Positions 41,502 through 51,142 are shown, counted from the stretch's first letter. The stretch: 64,000 nucleotides of DNA from Virgisporangium ochraceum (GCF_016863655.1 NZ_BOPH01000142.1:1-64000), one strand, 5' to 3'. Notes: generated by a model not told the origin, from the sequence alone. Made by a program: numbers and translations.

Positions 41502-41640
41502 CTGTGCCTGAAACAGCCCCTGGGTAGCGGTCGGGCCGAGGCGACACAACGAGGGGTTACCACCTCTCGGCGGTCCGATCGGCAAGGCTGTACGCGCAGC
41601 GGTCGCAGCCGTTGGCGTACCGGGGAGGTTAAAGGCAGAG

Positions 41641-42009
41641 ATGAGTGTCATGGAGATCGGCCAGGCGCTGTGGGCTATCGCTCCCGCCGTGGACGGCCTC
41701 GTTCCTTGGCTCAACAGCCACCTAGCTGATGGCGTTCTTTCCAGCGGCGGCCTCGCAGGTGGACTTGCAGCACCCGACCCCGGGCCGTCCGAAGTAGACA
41801 CCGATGGAATCCTGTCTTTCTTCGCGAGCAAAATCGCGCCGATTCTGCTCGCGGTACTCGGTGTCATCTTCATCGGCCGGGCGAGCAAGGGCGAGGTGTC
41901 GAGGGTTCTCACCAGTTCCGCCATCGCCATCATCGGCCTGGCGTTCATCGCCGGTGCGGCCACGTTGTTCTTCGTCGGAGAGTCACTGATCGAAATCGTC
42001 TTCAAGTAG
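41641..42009 (+). CDS. Small two-helix membrane protein of T4SS-like locus
   Basis: 122 residues. Two hydrophobic helices lie at about residues 63-78 and 88-112, after a polar N-terminal half. Size, topology and position before the VirB3/PrgI-like gene resemble TcpD of the pCW3 conjugation locus or VirB2-like pilins, but similarity is structural only. The ATG is preceded by GGGGAGGTTAAAG. First gene of a plus-strand seven-gene run. Confidence 0.6.
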   Translation: MSVMEIGQALWAIAPAVDGLVPWLNSHLADGVLSSGGLAGGLAAPDPGPSEVDTDGILSFFASKIAPILLAVLGVIFIGRASKGEVSRVLTSSAIAIIGLAFIAGAATLFFVGESLIEIVFK

Positions 42010-42016
42010 GCACCCG

Positions 42017-42379
42017 ATGCGGCTGCGCACCGACGACGACATCTACCGGGCACGGCTGGTCTACCTCGGGCCGCCGGGGTACACGCTGCCCGTCCAGTTA
42101 CCGTACGCGCAGTACGGCCTCTTCATGCTGCTGGTTCCGCTCTACGTATTCATCCACTACCTGTTCACATTCAAAGTCGAGCTCTTCCCGGCGTGGGAAA
42201 TCGCATTGGCGATCGTCTCCACGTCGCTCGTCTTCCGCTATGTCGATCCGGATCGGCCGGCACGAATGGTCATCCGCACGGCGCTCACTGACTGGCGCCG
42301 CACCCGGGAACCACGTGCCGAACAGCGCGAGCCACGCCTCGTCGCCAGCCGAATTCGTATTCGGGAGGAGCTTGTATGA
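42017..42379 (+). CDS. TcpE/VirB3-like inner-membrane protein
   Basis: 120 residues: short cytoplasmic head, two membrane helices (residues ~33-52 and ~58-76), then a basic tail. This size and topology is that of VirB3/PrgI/TcpE proteins, which sit between pilin-like and VirB4 genes. The stop overlaps the ATPase start (ATGA). The family call rests on topology and gene order. Confidence 0.6.
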   Translation: MRLRTDDDIYRARLVYLGPPGYTLPVQLPYAQYGLFMLLVPLYVFIHYLFTFKVELFPAWEIALAIVSTSLVFRYVDPDRPARMVIRTALTDWRRTREPRAEQREPRLVASRIRIREELV

Positions 42380-45300
42380 CCACCCGCTTCGGTGGTGACG
42401 ACGAGGCGACGCTCTCCGTCGACGTCGATTACGACGGTGGCCTGCAGGCCGCTGCCGACGACGGGCGGGTAGCCGTCTTCCACGGTCCGGAAGGGCGGCC
42501 AGCGGCCCCGTCGAACCATCCACCCGAGGTCGACTCCCCGTTCCTCGGCCTGTTCAAACGAGGCGAGACCGGCGGCCCGCCGGCCCGTCCCCGGAACGGC
42601 CGCGACGACGGTGGCTGGTGGACGGGCACCGACCCGTCCGGCCTGCCCACCATCGACCCCCTGCAACTCCAGCCCCTGCACGACGACCGGGGCGCACATC
42701 CGGCACCGCTGCCCCAGCCCGACGGCCAGTTGCACGACCCGTTCGGAGCCGGGCAGCCCTTCGGTCCCGCCGGGCCGGCGCACGACCAGTTCGTGGGCGG
42801 GCCGGCGCACGACCCGTTCGTCGGCGGTCCCGCGTCGGGGCCGGTGGCGCCGGCCGCTCCGCCTCCGGTGCCCGGTCCGGTGCCGTCCGGGCCGGTGCGG
42901 CACGGGCCGGGCGCGCAGCCAGTCCCGCCGATGCCGGCCGCTCCTCCCGTGCCGGCCGCTCCCATGCCGGCCGCTCCTCCCGTGCCGCCGGCACCGATGC
43001 CGGCCGGTTCCGGTCCCGCCGCTCCGGCCGGTCCCACGGCTCCGGCGGCTCCGCAGGGACCGTTCGGTTCTCCGGTCGCGTTCACCTCGGGTCCGGTGGA
43101 GCCGCACCGGGGAACACCGGTCGGTCCGGCCGGCACGCCGTTCTCCGGTACCGCCGTCGGCCCGCACGGAGCGCCGTCGCGGCCGGCCAACGGTCGCAAC
43201 GGTGCGCACGTGCCGACGGCCCGACCCGAAGCGAACATGTTCGCGGCACCCGCGCCACCGCCGGCACCGCCGGTCGCGCCGCCGACCACCAACGGACCCA
43301 CCTCGCCGCCGGGGTTCGCCCCGCCGACGTGGGCCGAGGGCGCGCCGCCCGGATCCGCTTTCGCCACACCGGTCGTGCCGTACGGCCCACCGGCTCCGCC
43401 GGTCTCGCCGGCTCCCCAGGCGCCGCCGCCGGTGCACCGGAACGGCTCGGCCGCCCCACCGTCCTCTGTAGACGGTGCGCGGTTCGCCGCGCACGCGGGT
43501 CCCGTGCTGTTCCCCGGTCCCACCGAACACGCGCGACAGCCGGCACCACCGCAACCACCGGCGGAGGCGTTCCCGACGCACACCGGCTACCCGCCGGTGC
43601 AGGTCGGATACGCGCCGGCGCAACCGGTCCAGCCGCTGCCGTTGCCCGAGCCCGACGAAGACGGCTTCATTCACGACGTGCCGCAACCATCGACGGCGCT
43701 CATGCCAGCGCCGACGCGCGAGCCCGTGCCGGCGCCGCACCGCGAGCCGGTGCCCGTGCCGCAGCGGGATCCCGTGCCGGCCAAGCGGCCGCGGCGCGAA
43801 AGCTCCGCGGAGCCCAAGCGGCCGCGGCGCAGCACGGTCGAGAAGGCGCCGAAGCCGAGGCACAAGGACCGCGATCCCGCGGTGGAACTGGCGATCACGG
43901 AGATCGCCGGGCACCTAACGTTCACCCCGAACACGGTGACGGCGTGGTACCGGCTGCCGGAGATCCGCTGGGCGTTCCGGCCGGACGCCGACCGGGAGTC
44001 GTTGCTGCTGGCCATTTCCGAGCAGTACTCCGGCCTCGCCGGCTTCCGTGTCCACTTGCGACGGACGACGCGGCCGTTCCCGGCCGACCAGTGGGCCCGC
44101 ACCATCGACGCGCACACCGCGGCGCCGCTGCCGCAGGTGAACGGGGCGCCGTCGTGGGCCGACCACCTGGTCGCCGCGCAGCAGCACCTGATCGCGTTGA
44201 ACCACGCGGAGGGCCAGACGTACCTCGGCATCACGTTCGCCCGGCGCACGCTGGGCGCGACGTTCGCCGAACGGGTCGGCAAGCTGTTCAACCGCGGCGT
44301 CGGCGACGCCGAGCGGCGCCGGATGTCGCGCACCGTCGAGCAGTTCGACGAGGTGCTCGGCGCGTTCGGCATGCGCGGTCGCCGGGTGACGGCCGACGAG
44401 CTGGAGTTCCTACTGTTCCGGTCGGTGGCGCTCGGGATGACGCCGCCGTCGTCGATGTCCAATGTGGAGCATGGATCGTGGGACCGGGGTGACCTGCTCG
44501 CGCTGACCGAGCAGATCGAGCGCTACCGGACCCCGTACGGCTCCACCGTGAAGCTGGTGAACCGGATGACCGGCGAGGAGCGGCACGTCGCCGTTCTCGC
44601 CGTGGGTCGCATGGAGCCGCTGGAGATTCCGGAGCGGCACGAGCCGTGGCTGCACTTCCACGAGCGGCTGCCGTGGGCGATGGAGCTGTCGTCCAGAGTG
44701 GACATTCTCGGGCCGGGCGACTCGTTCAAGAACCTGGAGCACCGGCTGCGGCTGATCCGGTCGCAGCAGCAGGACTACGCCGAGCACGGCATGGACTCGC
44801 CGCCCGAGCTGGAGCGGCTCGCCAAGCGGGCACTGACGATCGGCGACGACATGACCACCGGCCTGCCGGTGGACTCGTCGCGGGCGCACGGATGGCACCG
44901 CATCGCGGTGAGCGGCCGTACCCGGGAGGAGTGCCTGGAGCGGGCCCGCCGGCTCACCCAGTTGTACAGCCGCGAGATGCGCATCTCGTTGCAGCATCCC
45001 AAGAACCAGGACTGGCTGGCGCGGGAGTTCATCCCGGGCGAGCCGCTGGCGAACACGGGATACCTGCGGCGCATGCCCATCAAGCTGTTCGCGGCGGCGC
45101 TGCCGCAGGCGGCGTCCACTGTGGGCGATCGGCGCGGTGACCTGATCGGCCGCACGGCCGGCACGTCCCGTAGGCCTGTGTTCCTCGATCTGCATTTCCC
45201 GATGGAGGTCCGGGAGCGTTCGGGTCTCGCGGTGTTCGTGGCCGAGCCCGGTGGTGGTAAGTCGACGCTCATCGGTGCCCTGGGTTACCTGGCCGCCCGG

Positions 45301-46461
45301 CGCGGTGTGCAGGTGACGCTGCTGGACCCGTCGGGGCCGCTGGCGCGGCTGTGCCAGATGCCGGAGCTGAAGCCGTACGCGCACGTGCTGAACCTGACCG
45401 GTTCCGAGCAGGGGACGCTGGCCCCGTACGCGCTGATCCCCACGCCCCAACGGATGCACTTCGCACCCGGTGCCGAGGGCGACCGCGAGTTCGAGATCGC
45501 GTTGTCGAACGCCCGCGCCGAGCGCCGGATGCTGGTGCAGGACATCTGCATGATGCTGGTGCCGCCGCAGGTGGCCCGCGAGGCGTCGACGGCCACGCTG
45601 CTGCGGCACGCGGCCCGTCAGATTCCCGCGGAGGAGACGTCCACATTGGACGATGTGGTCCGCATCCTGCGCGAGATGGGCGACCCCGACGCCGCCGAGC
45701 TCGGCAACCTGCTGCTCGACGCGGCCGAGATGCCGCTGGCGATGCTGTTCTTCGGCAAGCCGCCCACCGGTTCGCTGGGTTCGGACGCCGCTCTGACGGT
45801 CATCACGATGGCCGGGCTGCGGTTGCCGGACCTGAAGATCGAGCGGGAGTACTGGTCGGCCGAGGAGGCGCTCGCGCTGCCGATGCTGCACACGGCGCAC
45901 CGGTTGGCTGTGCGCCGCTGCTACGGCGGTGACATGTACCGCCGCAAGCTGGTGGGCCTCGACGAGGCGCACTTCATGGAGGGCTGGCGCTCCGGCCGGT
46001 CGTTCCTGGTGCGGCTGGCGCGTGACTCCCGGAAGTGGAACCTGGCGGCGCTGGTCGCGTCGCAGAATCCGCGCGACATCCTGGGGCTGGACGTCCAGAA
46101 CCTGGTGTCGACCGTCTTCGTCGGCCGGATCGCCGAGGACACCGAGATCGCCGCCGAGGCGCTGCGCCTGCTGCGCGTCCCGACGGGTGTCGGCTACGAG
46201 CAGACGCTGGCTTCGCTGTCTCAGGTCGATGCGGCGTCCTCGCAGCGGCTGGGTTTCCGCGAGTTCGTGATGCGAGACGTGGACGCCCGGGTTCAGAAGA
46301 TCCGCGTGGACGTGTCCTACGTCCCCGAACTCCTCACCTACCTCGACACGACGCCGACGTCGACCGTCGACCCGGTCCTGGTCACCCCGAAGGACCCACT
46401 GGCCCTCGGCCCCATGGACCCCGCAACACACAACTCGCGCGATTCCGAAGTGGAGGCGTGA
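42376..46461 (+). CDS. VirB4/TcpF-like ATPase with giant proline-rich head
   Basis: 1361 residues. The first ~500 are Pro/Ala/Gly-rich and disordered; the C-terminal ~860 are a VirB4-type hexameric ATPase: Walker A AEPGGGKST at ~956-964 and Walker B LVGLDEAH at ~1193-1199, followed by ASQNPRDI, typical of T4SS energisers. It would power assembly of, or transport through, an envelope channel. VirB4 proteins are normally about 800-900 residues. Codon use in the head is highly GC-biased. Confidence 0.82.
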   Translation: MTTRFGGDDEATLSVDVDYDGGLQAAADDGRVAVFHGPEGRPAAPSNHPPEVDSPFLGLFKRGETGGPPARPRNGRDDGGWWTGTDPSGLPTIDPLQLQPLHDDRGAHPAPLPQPDGQLHDPFGAGQPFGPAGPAHDQFVGGPAHDPFVGGPASGPVAPAAPPPVPGPVPSGPVRHGPGAQPVPPMPAAPPVPAAPMPAAPPVPPAPMPAGSGPAAPAGPTAPAAPQGPFGSPVAFTSGPVEPHRGTPVGPAGTPFSGTAVGPHGAPSRPANGRNGAHVPTARPEANMFAAPAPPPAPPVAPPTTNGPTSPPGFAPPTWAEGAPPGSAFATPVVPYGPPAPPVSPAPQAPPPVHRNGSAAPPSSVDGARFAAHAGPVLFPGPTEHARQPAPPQPPAEAFPTHTGYPPVQVGYAPAQPVQPLPLPEPDEDGFIHDVPQPSTALMPAPTREPVPAPHREPVPVPQRDPVPAKRPRRESSAEPKRPRRSTVEKAPKPRHKDRDPAVELAITEIAGHLTFTPNTVTAWYRLPEIRWAFRPDADRESLLLAISEQYSGLAGFRVHLRRTTRPFPADQWARTIDAHTAAPLPQVNGAPSWADHLVAAQQHLIALNHAEGQTYLGITFARRTLGATFAERVGKLFNRGVGDAERRRMSRTVEQFDEVLGAFGMRGRRVTADELEFLLFRSVALGMTPPSSMSNVEHGSWDRGDLLALTEQIERYRTPYGSTVKLVNRMTGEERHVAVLAVGRMEPLEIPERHEPWLHFHERLPWAMELSSRVDILGPGDSFKNLEHRLRLIRSQQQDYAEHGMDSPPELERLAKRALTIGDDMTTGLPVDSSRAHGWHRIAVSGRTREECLERARRLTQLYSREMRISLQHPKNQDWLAREFIPGEPLANTGYLRRMPIKLFAAALPQAASTVGDRRGDLIGRTAGTSRRPVFLDLHFPMEVRERSGLAVFVAEPGGGKSTLIGALGYLAARRGVQVTLLDPSGPLARLCQMPELKPYAHVLNLTGSEQGTLAPYALIPTPQRMHFAPGAEGDREFEIALSNARAERRMLVQDICMMLVPPQVAREASTATLLRHAARQIPAEETSTLDDVVRILREMGDPDAAELGNLLLDAAEMPLAMLFFGKPPTGSLGSDAALTVITMAGLRLPDLKIEREYWSAEEALALPMLHTAHRLAVRRCYGGDMYRRKLVGLDEAHFMEGWRSGRSFLVRLARDSRKWNLAALVASQNPRDILGLDVQNLVSTVFVGRIAEDTEIAAEALRLLRVPTGVGYEQTLASLSQVDAASSQRLGFREFVMRDVDARVQKIRVDVSYVPELLTYLDTTPTSTVDPVLVTPKDPLALGPMDPATHNSRDSEVEA

Positions 46462-46462
46462 C

Positions 46463-48340
46463 GTGATGGGCGGAACAGGCCGCAGACGAACGGCCGGCAG
46501 TGTGCTGGTGGTGTTCGTGCTCGCGATGACAACCTTGTTCGGCGGAGTTCTGCCTGCGGCGGCCGCCCCAGCACCGGGCGACCCGGCAAAGGCCCCGAAT
46601 CCATGCACGACCGAGCAATGGCGCGATCCGGGAAGATGGGAACAGTGCGTCAAGGACCTTGACCCGCTTACGAGCGACAAGGCGGGGTGTGTCAAGGCAC
46701 CCACCCCTAGCACCCCGGACTCCGGAATGGCCGGATGGTTCGCGACCATGCCGTCGCAAGACCTTCGCGAAAGCGGGCGAACAGACCGCTACACCAAGTA
46801 CGGCTATGCCGGATACGACTACACGACCTATGACCTCGAGGGTGGATGCGCCTCAACGGCTCTACATCCGGATTTCAAATTCGAGCACACGGTTGCGAAC
46901 GGTGAATTTCTCCTCGCGACCTCGGTCATCGGTGCCTCCAACGCCGTTCGAGAGAAGGCATGGGTACCGGATTCGATGTGGGGTTGGGCAGACCCTCTCG
47001 TTGAAACGGCCACACGCGCAGTTTACGAGAAGGTCTTCACCGTATTCGGTGGAGTCACCCTGGCTGTTGTCGGTCTTTATCTGCTCTGGCGCTCGCGTCA
47101 ATCGGACATGAGCGCAACAATGACCACGGTCGGATGGGCAATTCTCATCATGGTTGCCGTGACCGCAGTTGCGAAGTGGCCCACCTCGTCTGCAAACGCG
47201 GCCGACAACACACTAATGGCATCACTTGGCGTCATACACCAAGCGCTCGGGCCCCAAGACAAGACAATTTCGGCCGACCAGTGTCGAAACCCGAATGCGT
47301 CGGCATGCGAGGACAACCGGTCACCTGCTCTTCGGGCAAGCGACACCGTCACCGAGGGCCTCGTTTACAGAAACTGGCTGCGAGGACTGCTCGGATCTGC
47401 GGACAGCGAGACCGCCAAGCGGTACGGCCCCATTTTGTATAACGCCAAGTCTTTCTCGTGGAACGAGGCGGTTGAGGTCCGCAATAATCCCGAACTTCGC
47501 CAGAAGATCATTGATCAAAAGGCAGAGCAATGGAACAAGGTCGCCCAACAGATTGAAAAGGAAGACCCAGAAGCGTATGAATACCTTCAGGGCGAACGAG
47601 GCATGGACCGGATTGGCTCGGGGTTTATAGCTATCCTCGCCGCCGTTTGCTTCGCACTATTCGACCTTACCGCTTCCCTACTCGTGCTCCTCGGCTTCCT
47701 CATCTTCCGTTGGGCGGTGATTGCGCTGCCCGTGCTTGGAACCGTCGGACTCCTTCGGCCCGCGAGCACCGGAATTCGCCGACTCGCGAATGCCGTCGTT
47801 GCCGCGGTATTCAACATTCTCATCTTCGGCACCGGCGCCGCCATCTATCTCTTTGCAGTGAGTCTCATCATCGAGACGGACACGCTTCCGGGCTGGCTCC
47901 AAGTTGTTCTTATCCTTCTGACGGGGGTCGTCGGTTGGACGCTTCTGCGTCCCTACCGTCGAATCACCCAGCTTGGCGGGAAAGGTTCCACCGGCGCCCT
48001 TTCGAGCATTGGGGGCTGGCATCGGTTGTTCTTCCGGGAGGCTCGCAAGGCCCAGGAAGAAGAGCGCGAATCCGCCGCCGGTGGTTCCAAGCAGACGCCC
48101 GTTACCGTGCAGTCCGAGATTCGGCCGGAGGCCCGCGGCGAAGATACCGCCGTCGGGCAGCCTACGGCCCGGCCGGAGGATCGTTCGGCGCGCGATCAGT
48201 CGCCGGTTTCGGCGCCGGCGCAGGTTCGTCGGTGGGTCGGGTCGGACGATGACGAGCCGACAAGTTATGCCATTTACCGACCGTCGTCCCGTGAGGCGGC
48301 GCCCGTCAACCGGCCGGAGTCCGAGCCGGCGCGGCAATGA
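46463..48340 (+). CDS. VirB6/TcpH-like polytopic membrane protein
   Basis: 625 residues. A signal peptide (to about residue 35, AAAAP) is followed by a ~150-residue extracytoplasmic domain with several Cys, two helices at ~192-245, a second external domain (~250-385), and four or more helices at ~385-510; the tail is cytoplasmic and charged. This fits a VirB6-type channel component. GTG/ATG start (GTGATG) with GGAGG six bases upstream. Much of 46.6-47.9 kb is only about 50% G+C, well below its neighbours. Confidence 0.62.
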   Translation: MMGGTGRRRTAGSVLVVFVLAMTTLFGGVLPAAAAPAPGDPAKAPNPCTTEQWRDPGRWEQCVKDLDPLTSDKAGCVKAPTPSTPDSGMAGWFATMPSQDLRESGRTDRYTKYGYAGYDYTTYDLEGGCASTALHPDFKFEHTVANGEFLLATSVIGASNAVREKAWVPDSMWGWADPLVETATRAVYEKVFTVFGGVTLAVVGLYLLWRSRQSDMSATMTTVGWAILIMVAVTAVAKWPTSSANAADNTLMASLGVIHQALGPQDKTISADQCRNPNASACEDNRSPALRASDTVTEGLVYRNWLRGLLGSADSETAKRYGPILYNAKSFSWNEAVEVRNNPELRQKIIDQKAEQWNKVAQQIEKEDPEAYEYLQGERGMDRIGSGFIAILAAVCFALFDLTASLLVLLGFLIFRWAVIALPVLGTVGLLRPASTGIRRLANAVVAAVFNILIFGTGAAIYLFAVSLIIETDTLPGWLQVVLILLTGVVGWTLLRPYRRITQLGGKGSTGALSSIGGWHRLFFREARKAQEEERESAAGGSKQTPVTVQSEIRPEARGEDTAVGQPTARPEDRSARDQSPVSAPAQVRRWVGSDDDEPTSYAIYRPSSREAAPVNRPESEPARQ

Positions 48341-48352
48341 CGGGAGGGCGGC

Positions 48353-48886
48353 GTGGCACGACAGATTCTTCGCCTTCTCGGCAGTCGGTACGGGTTGGCG
48401 TTGATCGGCATTGTGTTGGTCGTGGTCGTTGTGGGAGTGGCGCGGGCGTTTAGCGGACCGCAGGAGAGTGACGCCGTCGGCCCGCCTCCGCCGGTGCAGG
48501 TTTCCAGTTCGCCCGAGCAGCTCGGGGACGACAGCGTGGCGACGTCCGAAGGTCCGCCGTCGGCCACCGCGATCTCGGGCGTTCCGGCGCCGGAGAAGGT
48601 GGCGCTGGACTTCACCAACGCGTGGCTCCGGAGTACCGGCGTGACGAGCGCCGAGTGGGTCAAGGGCATGGAGCCGTACTCGACCAAGCGACTGCTCGAA
48701 CAGTTCAAGGACGCCGACCCGACGTCGGTGCCGGCCGAGGCGGTTCGTGGGCCGGTGACGGTGCGTCCGCGGGACAGTCAGCTGGTCGAGGTCGACGTGC
48801 CGGTGACTCCGGGGACGCTCAAGCTCCGGCTGCTGGTCACCAACGGTCGCTGGTTGGTCGATGGCGTGTCCTGGGAGCGGTCATGA
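48353..48886 (+). CDS. VirB8/TcpC-like single-pass protein
   Basis: 177 residues from GTG. One N-terminal helix (about 13-33), a Ser/Pro linker to ~75, then a ~100-residue domain with the helix-strand pattern (ALDFTNAWL, VEVDVPVTPG, RWLVDGVSW) of NTF2-like VirB8/TcpC periplasmic domains. Its stop overlaps the next start by ATGA. Confidence 0.6.
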   Translation: MARQILRLLGSRYGLALIGIVLVVVVVGVARAFSGPQESDAVGPPPPVQVSSSPEQLGDDSVATSEGPPSATAISGVPAPEKVALDFTNAWLRSTGVTSAEWVKGMEPYSTKRLLEQFKDADPTSVPAEAVRGPVTVRPRDSQLVEVDVPVTPGTLKLRLLVTNGRWLVDGVSWERS

Positions 48887-50019
48887 CAGGTGAGGCCACG
48901 CTCGAGCCCCGCCGTGGTCGTGTCGCCCTCGCAGCGGCGGTCGTGGCGACGTTCGCACTGCTGTGTTGCGGAGGCAGCGTCTCCGTCTTCTTCCTCGGCG
49001 GGCTGTTCGACGAGGAGACCGACGTCTACGGGTACGGGTGCGGCACGGACGCCGCCGTCGTCGATCCGCGCGCCGGCCGTCTCCCCAGGGCCGGTCAGCT
49101 CGGCGACGAGCAGATGCGCAATGCCGCGGTCATCGTTCAGGTCGGACAGCAGATGAAGGTTCCTCCGCGGGGATGGGTGATCGCCGTCGCGACCGCGATG
49201 CAGGAGTCGCGCCTTATCAATCTGCCCAACCTCGGCAACCGTAACGACCACGACTCGCTGGGCCTTTTCCAGCAGCGGCCCAGTCAGGGCTGGGGCACTC
49301 CGGACCAGGTCCGCGATCCCCAGTATTCGTCGCGGAAGTTCTACGAGAAACTGCTCACGGTCCCCAACTGGGAGCGACTGGCATTGACGGATGCTGCTCA
49401 GCGGGTCCAAAAAAGCGCTTATCCGGACGCGTATGCGCAGCATGAACCGACGGCTTCTCTGGCCGTGAATGTGCTGACGAACGGCGGGGCCCGGGCGGCG
49501 GGCGGTGCGGTCGATCTGCGGTGTGTCGGGGCCGGCGAGATTTCGGCGTCCGGATGGGCCGCGCCACTGAAAGGCAAGATCGTGTCGGGATTCCGGACCG
49601 CCAGTCGGCCCACTCACCACGGCGTCGATATCGCGGCGAACAAAGGCACGCCGATTCACGCCTCGGCGGCCGGCACGGTTATCAGAATGCGCTGCGACGC
49701 GCGTCTCAACGGGCAGTCCATTTCCTGCGACCGCGACGGTTCTCCTCAAGTCAAAGGCTGTGGCTGGTATGTGGATATCCTGCATGCCGGCGCGGTCATC
49801 ACCCGGTACTGTCACATGGTGAAGCAGCCGGACGTCCGGCTGGGGCAGTCGGTCGCCGCGGGTCAGCAGATCGGGGTCTCGGGCAGCAGCGGCAACTCGT
49901 CCGGTCCGCACCTGCACTTCGAGGTCCACCTCGATGGCGACCGGAGCAGCAACGGCGCCGTCAACCCGGAGGGTTTCATGCGGGAGGTCGGCGCGCCGCT
50001 CGGCGAGGGAACGGCCTAG
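48883..50019 (+). CDS. Lytic transglycosylase-M23 endopeptidase, VirB1/TcpG-like
   Basis: 378 residues. A membrane helix (about 13-38) is followed by a transglycosylase-like domain (~85-190: TAMQESRL with the catalytic-type Glu, SLGLFQQRPSQGWG) and a peptidase M23 domain (~225-350: HGVDIA and HLHFEVH zinc motifs). It would cut glycan strands and peptide cross-links to let a secretion channel cross the wall. Overlaps with both neighbours (ATGA; TAGTG). Confidence 0.85.
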   Translation: MTGEATLEPRRGRVALAAAVVATFALLCCGGSVSVFFLGGLFDEETDVYGYGCGTDAAVVDPRAGRLPRAGQLGDEQMRNAAVIVQVGQQMKVPPRGWVIAVATAMQESRLINLPNLGNRNDHDSLGLFQQRPSQGWGTPDQVRDPQYSSRKFYEKLLTVPNWERLALTDAAQRVQKSAYPDAYAQHEPTASLAVNVLTNGGARAAGGAVDLRCVGAGEISASGWAAPLKGKIVSGFRTASRPTHHGVDIAANKGTPIHASAAGTVIRMRCDARLNGQSISCDRDGSPQVKGCGWYVDILHAGAVITRYCHMVKQPDVRLGQSVAAGQQIGVSGSSGNSSGPHLHFEVHLDGDRSSNGAVNPEGFMREVGAPLGEGTA

Positions 50020-50555
50020 TGCGCGGCGCCATCGAACCGGAGCCGATCGTCGCGACCAGGGCCGTCGACTGGCCCGATGTCCGCGGACATCGGGTCGTCG
50101 TAGGCCGTCCGGGGCAGGGCTGGCGGCGCGACCTGCGGGCCGATTCCGTTGTGGTTCAGGACGGACGGACACTGGTCCCGATCCTCACCGAGCACGACTG
50201 GTACCGCGCCGAAGCGGAGGACGTCGACGTGTTCGCGCCGCTGGTGCCCATCTCCCGGGTGTGGATCGAGGCGCCCAACGCGGAGGTGCGGGTCGACCAC
50301 GCGGGTCCGGAAACGCGGTGGCCGGTCCCGGTCGACGAAAAAGCCTCGGTGACCGGGGGGCGAATCGTCTGCTTGGCGCCGGGTCCTACGCCGGGATTCG
50401 ACCGGGGGCTGCGGGCGGTGAGCGAACTGCGTCAATCGGCGGGTGGGAGGACCACTTTGCTGGTGATGGATGAGCTTGACTGGTATCGGTGGGCCTGGAG
50501 CGGACGGATGCCTAAGGCGCTTGAGGTTTCGGCAGACAATGCCTGGGTCGAATAG
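50019..50555 (+). CDS. Hypothetical protein ending the T4SS-like operon
   Basis: 178 residues, GTG start overlapping the previous stop by one base. No signal peptide or membrane helix. Trp/Tyr-rich motifs such as TEHDWYR and DELDWYRWAW occur. No family recognised; coupling to the secretion genes suggests a cytoplasmic accessory or a cargo. Confidence 0.6.
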   Translation: MRGAIEPEPIVATRAVDWPDVRGHRVVVGRPGQGWRRDLRADSVVVQDGRTLVPILTEHDWYRAEAEDVDVFAPLVPISRVWIEAPNAEVRVDHAGPETRWPVPVDEKASVTGGRIVCLAPGPTPGFDRGLRAVSELRQSAGGRTTLLVMDELDWYRWAWSGRMPKALEVSADNAWVE

Positions 50556-50558
50556 GCG

Positions 50559-51110
50559 CTACTCGCGACGAGTTCCGCAAATACGCCACCCATCGTCGTC
50601 CTGTAAATCGAAAACCCATCGCTCGCGAGATCTCGAAGGTTCCCCATCGGCCTCAGGAACATCGATGAGCAGGCTTGCGCCGACGATCGCACTTGAGCCA
50701 CGGATGTCACTTCTGAAGTCAGTCGCAGATACTGTGACAAGAATGTCGAACCGGCGCTCGAGCTCCTCTAAGCTCGTCAAGAGCTCTTGAAGCGGCTTAC
50801 CTGGATCGCCAGAGTCGCATTCGAACAGTCTGGCGTGGTCGAGATCACGCTCATCAAAAACTGCGTTGACATACTGAAAGACCACAACAACCGGCGTGCT
50901 TCGATCGGTTCTGCTAGCGCGGTCGTACAGGACGTAACCCGCCACGCCGAGTACGACAAGCATCACCAGAGCAATAGCCCCCAACCCCAGAAGCCATCGC
51001 CGGCGGCGCCCCCTCCGATACTCGGCCTCCTCGTTCGCCGCCATCTCGTCGTACGGCGACCACTGCCGTTCCGCCTCTAGGCCATGCTCCCGCTGGGGAT
51101 CGGGTTCCAC
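50559..51110 (-). CDS. Single-pass membrane protein with NTF2-like domain
   Basis: 183 residues from GTG 51110. A charged cytoplasmic head with Glu/Arg clusters, one helix at about 45-68, then a ~110-residue external domain (VVVVFQYVNAVFDERD) of the DUF4878/Mce-associated type. Three bases separate its stop from the convergent operon end. G+C is about 53%, lower than most neighbours, hinting at separate acquisition. Confidence 0.65.
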   Translation of the reverse strand: MEPDPQREHGLEAERQWSPYDEMAANEEAEYRRGRRRRWLLGLGAIALVMLVVLGVAGYVLYDRASRTDRSTPVVVVFQYVNAVFDERDLDHARLFECDSGDPGKPLQELLTSLEELERRFDILVTVSATDFRSDIRGSSAIVGASLLIDVPEADGEPSRSRERWVFDLQDDDGWRICGTRRE

Positions 51111-51142
51111 GCATCCACCGTAACGACTCGCCACCCGCCGCC

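Noticed and set aside
41500..41640. Possible riboswitch (ydaO/c-di-AMP type, often upstream of wall-hydrolase genes).
   Set aside because: I could not match conserved core motifs; kept only as an unclassified leader.
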